DNA of 64,000 bases, from NCBI GenBank assembly GCA_003279715.1, contig QCGY01000005.1, positions 22,924-86,923 of the forward strand. The letters are read 5' to 3'. The position numbers were made by a program, and so were the translations under genes. This document shows positions 9,714-19,003 of this stretch, piece by piece (within the stretch, counting starts at the first letter, position 1; the number at the start of each line of letters is the position of its first letter). This DNA comes from Pelagibacteraceae bacterium AG-390-D18 (GTDB lineage Bacteria; Pseudomonadota; Alphaproteobacteria; Pelagibacterales; Pelagibacteraceae). The notes beneath the pieces are model-generated. The model saw nothing but the letters and a program-made list of their open reading frames with translations. It searched no databases and had not been told where the DNA came from.

Positions 9714-9797
9714 TTACTTTTTCTTATTTTTTCTTTTTGCTCTTCTTTTTTTAGAGCCCTGTTTTCTTCGGCCTCTATGTTTCTTTGGATAACTCAT
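9714..9797 (-). CDS. Very small, highly basic protein (27 aa), not in supplied track
   Basis: Reverse strand reads MSYPKKHRGRRKQGSKKRRAKRKNKKK*; about 60% Lys+Arg. Confidence 0.45.
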   Translation of the reverse strand: MSYPKKHRGRRKQGSKKRRAKRKNKKK

Positions 9798-9872
9798 TAA
9801 GTCCTATTTATTAATTTTATTGACGTTTTTTACGGGATATAGCATTGTCTTCTTAACATATCAAATTTTATT

Positions 9873-11048
9873 ATGAGCAATTCTTTCAAGACATTTTTAA
9901 AACACACCGCAAAAGACTTTCATAATCAGTCAGTTAATCCACCAATTGTTCGAGCCTCGACAATTATATTCAAATCAATGCAAGATATTCGAAAAATGCA
10001 AAATAAAGCAAAAAAAAACCCTACTGGTGGACACTTTGATTACGGAAGACAAGGAACTTCAACTACTCATATTCTTCAACAAATTTTATCAAAACTAGAA
10101 GAAAGCTATTTTACTTTTTTAACTCCAACAGGATTTGGATCGGTATTTCTTGCAATTTTTAGCGTAACAAGACCAGGCGATGAAATTATAGTAGCTGATC
10201 CAGTTTACAGTCCAACAAGATTGCTGTCACAAGATTTTCTAAAAGAATTTAATATCAAAACAACTTTTTATGATCCTCATAATCTTAAGACATTGGAAAA
10301 AGCTATTACAAAAAAAACTAAATTAATTTTTGTGGAAAATCCAGGTAGCAATACTTTTGATTTCCAAGATTTAGGTAAAATCATTTCTATTGCAAAAAAA
10401 TATAAAATTTTAACTGCGATTGATAATACTTGGGGAACTCCATACTTTTTAAAACCAATCAAACTTGGTTTTGATATGTCAATTGTCTCAGCAACAAAAT
10501 ATTATTCAGGTCATTCTGATGTAATGGGTGGAAGTTTAGCTGTAAATAAAAAAGTTTTTGCAAAAGTAAAAGCTGCTGAAAGAGTTACTGGTTTAAGATT
10601 AGGGCCTGATGATGCTTATTTAATAACAAGAGGATTAAGAACTTTAGATGTTAGATTAGATCGACATAGAGAAAATGCAAAAAAAGTTGCAGAGTTTTTG
10701 TCTAAATTTAAAAATATTAAGTTGTTATATCCTTATAAGAAAGATTCTTATAATTTTAGAATGTGGAAAAAGTATTATTCTGGAGCCTCAGGTTTAATGG
10801 GCTTAAGAATTAAATCTAAAAATGAAAAGTCTGTTGTTAAATTTGTAAATAATTTAAAACTATTTGGCCATGGTTATAGTTGGGGTGGATTTGAAAGTTT
10901 AGCTTTACATCAAAATGTGAGAGAACAAGGAAACAGAAAATATCTTAAATTAGAAAAAAATGAGCATATTGTTAGATTGCATATTGGTTTAGAGGATCCT
11001 AGCGACCTTATCGCAGATATCAAACAATCCTTAAAACATTTAAAGTAA
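9873..11048 (+). CDS. metC: Cystathionine beta-lyase-like PLP enzyme (Cys/Met metabolism family)
   Basis: GRQGTSTTHILQQ, AIDNTWGTPYFLKPIKLGFDMSIVSATKYYSGHSDVMGG (PLP Lys), GLRTLDVRLDRH. Confidence 0.9.
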   Translation: MSNSFKTFLKHTAKDFHNQSVNPPIVRASTIIFKSMQDIRKMQNKAKKNPTGGHFDYGRQGTSTTHILQQILSKLEESYFTFLTPTGFGSVFLAIFSVTRPGDEIIVADPVYSPTRLLSQDFLKEFNIKTTFYDPHNLKTLEKAITKKTKLIFVENPGSNTFDFQDLGKIISIAKKYKILTAIDNTWGTPYFLKPIKLGFDMSIVSATKYYSGHSDVMGGSLAVNKKVFAKVKAAERVTGLRLGPDDAYLITRGLRTLDVRLDRHRENAKKVAEFLSKFKNIKLLYPYKKDSYNFRMWKKYYSGASGLMGLRIKSKNEKSVVKFVNNLKLFGHGYSWGGFESLALHQNVREQGNRKYLKLEKNEHIVRLHIGLEDPSDLIADIKQSLKHLK

Positions 11049-11055
11049 GCTTTAA

Positions 11056-12276
11056 ATGTCATCTGAAAAATTTATAAAAAATAAAACAGTTCTAATTACA
11101 TTAGTTGCTGCTTGCTTAATTGTTATTATTTCTCTTGGTATAAGACAAACATTTGGAATGTTCTACTTTGACTTTTCAACTGACTTAGGAATAACGCTAT
11201 CTCAATTCGGTTTTGCTTTAGGTCTTCAAATGTTTTTATGGGGTGCGTTTGCCCCTTGGTTTGGAGTCATTACAGATAAATACGGTGGTCATATAGCAGT
11301 ATTTATTGGTTTTATTTTTTATTTACTCGGAATTCTGATGTTGGTTTCAGACTATAATACTGGGCTTTATTTTGTAACTGGTATCGGTGTATTAATAGGT
11401 GTTGCACTTGGTGGAACTGCAATAAGCATTCCTGTTTCAGTGGTTGCAAAACATTTTCCTCAATCAAATAGAACTGCTGCTATTGGTATTGTTACAGCCG
11501 CTGGTTCATTTGGTTATTTTGTATCGCCTGTTTTTACAAGATATGCACTTGTTGATTTTGGATGGGAAACTACACTTTTAATCTTTGCTGCTTTTATTTT
11601 TGTAGGTTTGATATTGGCTTTCTTTTTAACTACCCCAAAAGATGTAGTTGGTGGAATAATAGATGACAAACAAACTGCAAGTGAAGCGCTTACGGAAGCC
11701 TTCAAGAGTAAAAGTTTTATATATTTAACTTTAGGTTTTTTTGTTTGTGGATGGCATATCGCTTTAGTTGCAACACATATTCCAATTTATATTAATGACA
11801 GAGGTTTGCCAGAGTGGTGCACTGTAACAATTCTTTCAATGATAGGTTTATTTAATATCGCAGGAACATTAACATCAGGATATCTAGCTCAAAAATTTAG
11901 TAAAAAATTAATTTTAAGCACAATCTACTTAGCAAGAGGTTTGGTTATAGCTTTGTTTATATTTTTACCACCCAGCCCAATTATTGCTGTGTTATTTGGT
12001 ATTACTTTTGGTTTTTTATGGCTGTCAACCGTTCCACCAACAATGGGCTTAGTTGGGTTTATTTTTGGAACTAAATATATAGGATTATTATATGGAATAG
12101 TTTTTTTAAGCCATCAAGTAGGATCTTTTTTAGGAGCTTATTTAGGAGGAGTATTTCATGATCAGTATGGATCATATGACTATGCTTGGTACATATCTAT
12201 TGCTTTATCAATTTTTGCAGGTTTAATACACTTGCCAATAATAGAAAAACAAGTTGAGAGACTTCAAACAACCTAA
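11056..12276 (+). CDS. MFS transporter
   Basis: 406 aa, about 12 hydrophobic segments, GVITDKYGG loop between TM2 and TM3, second-half repeat TSGYLAQKFSKK. Confidence 0.88.
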   Translation: MSSEKFIKNKTVLITLVAACLIVIISLGIRQTFGMFYFDFSTDLGITLSQFGFALGLQMFLWGAFAPWFGVITDKYGGHIAVFIGFIFYLLGILMLVSDYNTGLYFVTGIGVLIGVALGGTAISIPVSVVAKHFPQSNRTAAIGIVTAAGSFGYFVSPVFTRYALVDFGWETTLLIFAAFIFVGLILAFFLTTPKDVVGGIIDDKQTASEALTEAFKSKSFIYLTLGFFVCGWHIALVATHIPIYINDRGLPEWCTVTILSMIGLFNIAGTLTSGYLAQKFSKKLILSTIYLARGLVIALFIFLPPSPIIAVLFGITFGFLWLSTVPPTMGLVGFIFGTKYIGLLYGIVFLSHQVGSFLGAYLGGVFHDQYGSYDYAWYISIALSIFAGLIHLPIIEKQVERLQTT

Positions 12277-13444
12277 AAAATTGATTAAAAAAAGTTATTT
12301 AAATAATATTAATAATTTAAACAAACCTTTTATTATCTATAAAACGATCAAAGGTTTTGATTTATTTACAGATTTTTCAAAAAAAATAACTTTAAATAAT
12401 AAAAATATTATTAATTTTTTAAATCAAAAACACAAGTTTAAGACGAAGTATAAAGATACAGATTTAATGATAGGTTTTTTTGGCTATGAATTATTAAATA
12501 ATCTAATTGGAGTAAAGTTACCTAAACAAAAAAGTATTAATTTTCCAAAAGGAATGTTCTATAAGCCAGAAACTAAAATTTCTTTAAAGGAAGATTTAAC
12601 TTATCAATTAAATTCCTCACAAAAAATAGATAAAAAATTTAAGATTAATATTGACCAAAAATTATACACAAAAATCTTTAATAAATTTAAAAAGAAAATT
12701 AGATCTGGGGAGACATATCAAATTAAAATATGTACTAAATATAAGAATAAATCTTCAATCGATCCTTTAGACTTTTTTTGCAGATTGACTAAAAGCAATT
12801 TAGCGCCAGAAGCTTTCATGATTAAAGATAAAAACTTTTCAATTATCAGCTGCTCACCTGAGAATTTAATTACTAAAAATGGTTCAAACATATCAACAAA
12901 ACCAATTGCTGGAACATTAAGAAAAACTAAAAATTTTAATAAAAATAAAGCTTTAAGTTTTTTTAGAAACAATATTAAGGAAACTAAAGAACATAATATG
13001 ATAGTTGATATGGAAAGAAATGATCTTTCAAGAATATGTAAGCCTGGAAGTGTAAAGCTTAAAAAAGAAAAAACAGTTGAAGAATATAAAGATCTTTATC
13101 ATTATGTAAGTTTAATTATAGGGAAGCTTAAGAAAAATATAAAGAATATAGATATTATAAAAGCAATGATGCCTGGTGGATCGGTAATTGGTTGTCCAAA
13201 AATAAGCACATTAAATCTTTTGAACAATCAAGAAAAAGAAAATCGAAATATTTATACAGGAAGTTTTGGTTTCATTAAATTTAATGGTGATATGAGGTTT
13301 AATATAATTATTAGATCAATATTAAATTATAAAAATGTTTCTGAAATTTCAGTTGCATCAGGTGTTGTAATTGACAGTAATGCAAAACATGAATTTAATG
13401 AAAATTTTATTAAAGCGAAAGCGCTAATAGATTTATATAAATGA
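12254..13444 (+). CDS. pabB: Aminodeoxychorismate synthase component I-like (chorismate-binding) protein; TTG start proposed by track
   Basis: GETYQIKICTKY, KPIAGTLRKTKN, EHNMIVDMERNDLSRICKPGSV, MPGGSVIGCPKISTLNLLN, NIYTGSFGFI. Confidence 0.87.
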   Translation: MRDFKQPKKLIKKSYLNNINNLNKPFIIYKTIKGFDLFTDFSKKITLNNKNIINFLNQKHKFKTKYKDTDLMIGFFGYELLNNLIGVKLPKQKSINFPKGMFYKPETKISLKEDLTYQLNSSQKIDKKFKINIDQKLYTKIFNKFKKKIRSGETYQIKICTKYKNKSSIDPLDFFCRLTKSNLAPEAFMIKDKNFSIISCSPENLITKNGSNISTKPIAGTLRKTKNFNKNKALSFFRNNIKETKEHNMIVDMERNDLSRICKPGSVKLKKEKTVEEYKDLYHYVSLIIGKLKKNIKNIDIIKAMMPGGSVIGCPKISTLNLLNNQEKENRNIYTGSFGFIKFNGDMRFNIIIRSILNYKNVSEISVASGVVIDSNAKHEFNENFIKAKALIDLYK

Positions 13445-13998
13445 TATATGTTATTGATCATAAAGACTCGTTTACACATAATGTAGTTCATCAATTTTCT
13501 TTATTTGATAATGTTGAGTGTGATGATTTTAGTAAAATTAATAATTCAAAATTAAATCAAGCATCAACAATTGTCTTTTCTCCAGGGCCAGGATCTCCAA
13601 AAGATTATCCATTGTCTTCAAAAATTTATAAGAAATTTAAGGGTAAAAAGAAAATAATAGGAATTTGTCTTGGGTTTCAGCAAATATTATTTAGTGAAGG
13701 AGCTAGTATAATTGAACAAAGCAAAATTTATCACGGATTTCAATCAGAAGTATTGGTTAATAAATCAAGCAAACTATTTAATACGGGACGTAAATTTAAA
13801 GTCGGTCGTTATCATTCTTTAAAATTAAAAGAACCTTTTGTAGCAGAAAATTTTGACATAACAATGAGATGTGTTATTTCAGGAGCCGCAATGTCATTTG
13901 AAAATAACATTGATAAAATTTATGGATTTCAATTTCACCCAGAATCATTTTTAACTTTAAATGGTAAAATACTTATTAAAAAAATCTTATCAGCTTAA
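13441..13998 (+). CDS. pabA: Class I glutamine amidotransferase, PabA/TrpG type
   Basis: VIDHKDSFTHNVVHQF, FSPGPGSPKDYP, IGICLGFQQILF, YGFQFHPES. Confidence 0.9.
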   Translation: MIYVIDHKDSFTHNVVHQFSLFDNVECDDFSKINNSKLNQASTIVFSPGPGSPKDYPLSSKIYKKFKGKKKIIGICLGFQQILFSEGASIIEQSKIYHGFQSEVLVNKSSKLFNTGRKFKVGRYHSLKLKEPFVAENFDITMRCVISGAAMSFENNIDKIYGFQFHPESFLTLNGKILIKKILSA

Positions 13999-14731
13999 AG
14001 ATCTTAAAGAAATTGAATTTAAAGATCTTTGGGGAGATCGTGGTGTGTTTACCACAATGTGGATATTTGAAAATCCTTCAAAAATTCTTTTCTTTAAAGA
14101 ACATATTAATAACTTAATTAAATCTACTAAAGCCTTCTCAATATCAAAATCATCATTAAGATCAGATATTTTAAATTTAATTAAAAATAATATTAATTCA
14201 AAAATTAAATATAATCATTTACTTAGAGTTGCAGTTAATAAAAAAATTCTATCAATTTCATTAAGAAAACGTATCAAACCAAAGTTAAATTTTAATTTAA
14301 AATTGGTAAAACTAAAAAGACAAAAACCTGAATTTAAAAATTTAAAATATAAAGAAATAATAAAACATTTATCAAAACTTGATAATTCAAAATCAGATAT
14401 TGGACTATGTTCAAATAAAAAAATTTTTGAAACAGGAACTTCCAACTTACTTTTTGTTAAGGACGATAAATTCTTTTCACCAATAGATAAATTTTACAAA
14501 GGCATTACTTACAAATTTTTTAAATCAAAAATAAAAAAGATTACAAAAAAAGATATTTTCGTTAATAATTTAAAAGAGTTTGATGAAATTATTTTGATTG
14601 GGTCTGGAAAAGGTGTTGCCTCGGTAAAAACTATTAGTCAATTAGGGTGGCAAAGAAAAAGTCTAAAAAATTATAATATACTTTCAAAATATTATAAATT
14701 GGCTGTCACTAAGTGCAAAGTTTATAGATAA
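13961..14731 (+). CDS. pabC: Class IV aminotransferase-like protein, probable 4-amino-4-deoxychorismate lyase
   Basis: WGDRGVFTTMWIFENPSKILFFKEHINNLIKS, ETGTSNLLFVKDDKFFSP; third gene of a pab cluster. The start overlaps pabA by 38 nt and is uncertain. Confidence 0.75.
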   Translation: MVKYLLKKSYQLKDLKEIEFKDLWGDRGVFTTMWIFENPSKILFFKEHINNLIKSTKAFSISKSSLRSDILNLIKNNINSKIKYNHLLRVAVNKKILSISLRKRIKPKLNFNLKLVKLKRQKPEFKNLKYKEIIKHLSKLDNSKSDIGLCSNKKIFETGTSNLLFVKDDKFFSPIDKFYKGITYKFFKSKIKKITKKDIFVNNLKEFDEIILIGSGKGVASVKTISQLGWQRKSLKNYNILSKYYKLAVTKCKVYR

Positions 14732-14736
14732 GCATC

Positions 14737-15135
14737 ATGAGAGATCCAAATAATCCATGTCTATTTTGTAATTCAAAGGCGAGCGGTATTGCTCATGAAA
14801 ATGATTTAGCGTACGCAAGCTATGATACGTATCCTGTTACAGAGCAACATTGTCTAATAATTCCCAAAAGACATGTAGTTGATTATTTTGAACTATCTAA
14901 TGAAGAGCTTATCGCATGTAATGATTTGATTAAAATTGTAAAAAATGAGGTTCTAGATAAAGATAAAAGTATAAAAGCATTTAACGTTGGAACTAATGCT
15001 GGAAAAATAGCCGGACAATCAATAATGCATTGTCATATTCATTTGATTCCAAGAAGAGAAGGTGATGTTGACAACCCCCAAGGCGGGGTTAGGGCTGTAA
15101 TACCAAAATATCAGCATTATAAACGTAAAATATAA
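14737..15135 (+). CDS. HIT-family protein
   Basis: CLFCNSKASGIAHEND, LIIPKRHVVDYFEL, and the HIT triad region QSIMHCHIHLIPRREGD. Confidence 0.93.
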   Translation: MRDPNNPCLFCNSKASGIAHENDLAYASYDTYPVTEQHCLIIPKRHVVDYFELSNEELIACNDLIKIVKNEVLDKDKSIKAFNVGTNAGKIAGQSIMHCHIHLIPRREGDVDNPQGGVRAVIPKYQHYKRKI

Positions 15136-15160
15136 ATTATAGGTTGTTATTAAAGACACA

Positions 15161-15189
15161 TTGACCAATTCTTAGGGTTGAACTATAGA
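15161..15189 (+). promoter_or_regulatory. Candidate sigma70-like promoter of the apr operon
   Basis: TTGACC (15161-15166), 17-nt spacer, TATAGA (15184-15189). Overlaps an inverted repeat AATTCT/AGAATT (15167-15192). Confidence 0.5.
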
Positions 15190-15244
15190 ATTAAGTAGAT
15201 TAGAAAACTTTTAATTTTTACTATAAAATTTACACAAGGGTAAC

Positions 15245-16039
15245 ATGTTAAATACAAATCCATTTTCTATTTTAGCTGAGACGGTATCGCCGTTTGCTAT
15301 GCAAAGCTTTATTATTGCTATGATTGTTTTAATAGCACTAGGAACAATTATTCAAATGATACATCATAAAAATATTACTTATTTCTTTAACAATGCAAAA
15401 AAAGCAAAATTACAGGCAACAAGAGAAATCGGAGCTGGAGAGAAAGCCTCAATAATTGCAAAAACAACTGTTGTTGATATTGGAACTACTGCAGAGCTTG
15501 GATTTGGAAAAAGAAGATTATCTCACGTTCTTGGAATGTATGGCACCATCATTTTTTGGGTTTCATCAGCAATGTTAGTTTTTTGTTATACTGGAGCTGA
15601 TAAATCTGAATCTTCAATGTGGTCAATGTTATGGCATGTTGGAGCGATCCTAACTTGCGTTGGAGGATATTGGTTTTGGTTTTTCTTAAGAGTTGACGTG
15701 TCAGCAGAAGCTCATCCTTGGTACAGAATAATTAAAGCAGATTTGTTCGTTTTAGCATTATTAGCATGCTCTACTTTTGGCTTAGCTTGGTCATATACTC
15801 AATTTAACGGTCAAACAGGACTTTCATTTTTATTTTTGACTTTATTTGTTGTTTCAAATTTAGTCTTATTTGGTGGAGTTTACTGGTCTAAATTTGCTCA
15901 CATGTTTTATAAGCCTGGGGCAGCAATACAAAAAAATCTTGCTGAAGCTGATGGATCAAGAGATAATTTACCTCCACCAGCAGACGCACCTGAACAATTT
16001 GGTTTAGGCATTAAAAGAGAACAACCTAAACATTATTAA
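15245..16039 (+). CDS. aprM: Membrane subunit associated with adenylylsulfate reductase (AprM-like)
   Basis: Multi-TM protein immediately upstream of aprB-aprA, as in SAR11-type apr loci; conserved features HVLGMYGTIIFW, AHPWYRIIKADLF. Confidence 0.8.
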   Translation: MLNTNPFSILAETVSPFAMQSFIIAMIVLIALGTIIQMIHHKNITYFFNNAKKAKLQATREIGAGEKASIIAKTTVVDIGTTAELGFGKRRLSHVLGMYGTIIFWVSSAMLVFCYTGADKSESSMWSMLWHVGAILTCVGGYWFWFFLRVDVSAEAHPWYRIIKADLFVLALLACSTFGLAWSYTQFNGQTGLSFLFLTLFVVSNLVLFGGVYWSKFAHMFYKPGAAIQKNLAEADGSRDNLPPPADAPEQFGLGIKREQPKHY

Positions 16040-16072
16040 TTATGAAAATTTTAAATAAGGAGAGAAAATAAT

Positions 16073-16543
16073 ATGTCAACATTTGTATACATGACTAGAT
16101 GTGATGGCTGCGGTCATTGCGTAGATATTTGCCCATCAGATATAATGCACATTGATGAAAACATTAGACGTGCAAAAAATATTGAACCTAACTTTTGTTG
16201 GGAATGTTATTCTTGTGTGAAAGCTTGTCCTAATCATGCTATTGATGTTAGAGGTTACGCTGATTTTGCTCCAATGGGTCATAGTGTTAGAGTAAGACGT
16301 GAGGAAGAAAAAGGAACTATTTCTTGGAAAATTAAATTTAGAAATGGAACTACAAAAGATTTTGTATCTCCGATTACAACAAAACCATGGGGTAAATTTA
16401 TCCCTAAACTTGCTGATGGAGACAAGCCTAATCAAGGTGAAATTAATTCTCAAAGATTATACACTGAGCCTGAAGGACTTAATATTGATGGTGAATTACC
16501 AGCTGTTCCAAAAGACTCTTTTAAAAAAGGAGTTTACTACTAA
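16073..16543 (+). CDS. aprB: Adenylylsulfate reductase beta subunit
   Basis: Two 4Fe-4S motifs, CDGCGHCVDICP and CWECYSCVKACP, plus C-terminal extension typical of AprB. Confidence 0.95.
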   Translation: MSTFVYMTRCDGCGHCVDICPSDIMHIDENIRRAKNIEPNFCWECYSCVKACPNHAIDVRGYADFAPMGHSVRVRREEEKGTISWKIKFRNGTTKDFVSPITTKPWGKFIPKLADGDKPNQGEINSQRLYTEPEGLNIDGELPAVPKDSFKKGVYY

Positions 16544-18402
16544 TGGCTAAGCATAAAACACATTACGAAGATTGCGATGTACTAGTCGTTGGTGGTGGTA
16601 TGGCAGGAACTGGTGCTACTTTTGAAGCTAGACACTGGGGTAGAGATATGAAAATTATTTGTGTTGAAAAAGCAAATATTGATAGAAGTGGAGCCGTTGC
16701 CCAAGGTCTTTATGCGATCAACTGTTACATGGGAATGCAGTGGGGTGAAAACCAACCTGAAGACCACGTAAGATATGCAAGAAATGATTTAATGGGAATG
16801 GTTAGAGAAGATTTAGGTTACGATATGGCTCGTCACGTTGACTCAACAGTTCACATGTTTGATGAATGGGGTCTTCCAATGATGAAAAATGAAGAAACTG
16901 GCAGATATCTTAGAGAAGGTAAATGGCAGATAATGATTCATGGAGAAAGCTATAAGCCAATTGTTGCAGAAGCTGCAAAAAAATCAGCCGATAAAATTTA
17001 CAATAGAATTATGATTACTCATTTATTAATGGATGAGTCTCAAGAAAACAGAGTAGGTGGTGCTGTTGGATTTAATATGAGAACTGGTGACTTCCATGTG
17101 TTTAGAGCAAAAGCTGTTATAGTTGCAGCTGGTGGTGCTTCTCACATTTTCAAACCAAGAGCAGTTGGTGAAGGAATGGGAAGAACTTGGTACGCACCTT
17201 GGAGCAATGGTTCAGCTTATGCTTTACCGATTGCAGCTGGAGCTAAAATGACACAAATGGAAAATAGAATTGTGTTATGCAGATTTAAAGATGGATATGG
17301 TCCTGTTGGCGCATACTTCCTACACTTAAAAACTTACACTCAAAATGCCAATGGTGAAAACTATGAGAAAAAATGGTACGATCAAACAAAAGAGCTTGTT
17401 GGGGAATATATTGATCATCACCCAACACCAACTTGTTTGAGAAATCATGCATTTATTCAAGAAACGATGGCTGGTGGCGGACCAATTCATATGGTTACTA
17501 CTGAAGCTTTTCAAGACCCTCATTTAGAAACTGTTGGATGGGAAAATTTCTTAGGTATGACAGTTGGTCAAGCAGTTGTTTGGGCATCTCAAAATATTGA
17601 TCCAAAATATACAAATCCAGAATTAACAACATCTGAGCCATACGTAATGGGTTCTCATGCTACATGTTCAGGAGCTTGGGTAAGTGGTCCAGAAGATTTA
17701 TCTCCACCAGAATATTTCTGGGGATATAACAGAATGCTTACAATTGATGGATTATTTGGAGCAGGTGATACTGTTGGTGGAAGTGCTCATAAATTTTCAT
17801 CAGGTTCATTTACTGAAGGTAGATTAGCTGCAAAAGCTGCAGTTAAATATATTGAAGATAAAAAAGCTGAAGGTTTAAAAGTAACTGATAAACAATGTGA
17901 AGATTTTAAAGCTAAAGTTTATAAACCACTTGAAACTTACACAGTTGCTCAAAATGAAATAACTGGAGGAACGGTTTCTCCAAGTTATATTTCTCCAATT
18001 CAAGGACTACAACGTCTACAAAGAATAATGGATGAATATGTGGGTGGAATAGCTACTAATTACATGACTAATGCTAATATGCTTAAGAGAGGTTTAGAAC
18101 TTTTAGCTTGGTTAGAGGAAGATCTTGAAAACGTTGGTGCTGAAGATTATCATCAGTTAATGAGAGCTTGGGAGCTAAAACACAGAGCTTTAACTTCTCA
18201 GTGTGTAACAGAACACACTATGTTTAGAGAAGAAACTAGATGGCCAGGATATTATTACAGAGGTGATCACATGAAACTTGATGATGACAATTGGCATTGT
18301 CTAACAGTTTCAAGACGAGATCCTAAAACTGGCAAATTTAGTATGGAGAAAGTCCCTGTTTACCATATCGTGGATGAGAACGAGAAGAAAAAAGCTTCGT
18401 AA
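16543..18402 (+). CDS. aprA: Adenylylsulfate reductase alpha subunit
   Basis: DVLVVGGGMAGTGATFEARHWG FAD fold; CVEKANIDRSGAVAQGLYAINCYMG and RWPGYYYRGDHMKLDDDNWHCL typical of AprA. Confidence 0.97.
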   Translation: MAKHKTHYEDCDVLVVGGGMAGTGATFEARHWGRDMKIICVEKANIDRSGAVAQGLYAINCYMGMQWGENQPEDHVRYARNDLMGMVREDLGYDMARHVDSTVHMFDEWGLPMMKNEETGRYLREGKWQIMIHGESYKPIVAEAAKKSADKIYNRIMITHLLMDESQENRVGGAVGFNMRTGDFHVFRAKAVIVAAGGASHIFKPRAVGEGMGRTWYAPWSNGSAYALPIAAGAKMTQMENRIVLCRFKDGYGPVGAYFLHLKTYTQNANGENYEKKWYDQTKELVGEYIDHHPTPTCLRNHAFIQETMAGGGPIHMVTTEAFQDPHLETVGWENFLGMTVGQAVVWASQNIDPKYTNPELTTSEPYVMGSHATCSGAWVSGPEDLSPPEYFWGYNRMLTIDGLFGAGDTVGGSAHKFSSGSFTEGRLAAKAAVKYIEDKKAEGLKVTDKQCEDFKAKVYKPLETYTVAQNEITGGTVSPSYISPIQGLQRLQRIMDEYVGGIATNYMTNANMLKRGLELLAWLEEDLENVGAEDYHQLMRAWELKHRALTSQCVTEHTMFREETRWPGYYYRGDHMKLDDDNWHCLTVSRRDPKTGKFSMEKVPVYHIVDENEKKKAS

Positions 18403-18422
18403 TTAAATTTTAAGTAAATAAC

Positions 18423-18773
18423 ATGGATATACTGTCAATGAAAGACGAAGAGGTTTATGCAGTTGCTAAACCTATCTGGGATAATTTAGTTAAATCATCA
18501 AATCTCAAGGATTATGGCGGATTCACTAAAGATTTTTCAACACAGATGCTTTTTGGAGCTAACGAAGTCGAGCTTGGCAAACAGTGGGCTAACAATAAGA
18601 TAATTACGAATTTAAAGGAAACTTTTGAACCATTTGGATGCCTTAGAAGAGGTGTCCATGTTACTGTACTTATAAAACAAACTAATACAGAAATTTCAGG
18701 TGAGTTTTTAGGCAGACTTGTTTTGGGAGTAGAGGATGATATTGTTAAGGTCTTTGGAGCAACTATCTACTAA
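18423..18773 (+). CDS. Uncharacterised 116-aa protein in the apr operon
   Basis: Intact ORF 20 nt after aprA, co-directional; MDILSMKDEEVYAVAKPIWDNLVKSSNLKDYGGFTKDFSTQML...; no family recognised. Confidence 0.8.
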   Translation: MDILSMKDEEVYAVAKPIWDNLVKSSNLKDYGGFTKDFSTQMLFGANEVELGKQWANNKIITNLKETFEPFGCLRRGVHVTVLIKQTNTEISGEFLGRLVLGVEDDIVKVFGATIY

Positions 18774-18839
18774 ATAAAATTTAATCAAAGTTTAAATATT
18801 TATTTGACAATTATCGTCATGGGTGTATTGACGGTTTAA

Positions 18840-18974
18840 ATGTTACTTTCTAACGTAAAAATCATAAATAAAATTAAAGAACTTAAAGTTGTTATAATAA
18901 AAACAGGTATATTTATGAGCCTTGCTGCTTATTGGGGAGTTATATTAGTTGGAACATTTATCACATTTAACTAA
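18840..18974 (+). CDS. Small predicted membrane protein (44 aa; alternative start at 18915), not in supplied track
   Basis: MLLSNVKIINKIKELKVVIIKTGIFMSLAAYWGVILVGTFITFN*: one hydrophobic segment, in the gap before the TauE/SafE gene. Confidence 0.5.
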   Translation: MLLSNVKIINKIKELKVVIIKTGIFMSLAAYWGVILVGTFITFN

Positions 18975-19003
18975 GTTGTTTTTTAACAACTTTTAAATTT
19001 TTT

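Noticed and set aside
9840-9872. Possible SAM-type riboswitch upstream of the cystathionine lyase gene
   Set aside because: The spacer after the small basic ORF is short and I could not find a convincing pseudoknot or conserved SAM-II/SAM-V core.
16136-16453. 105-aa antisense ORF
   Set aside because: Lies wholly inside aprB on the opposite strand; composition is that of an antisense shadow.
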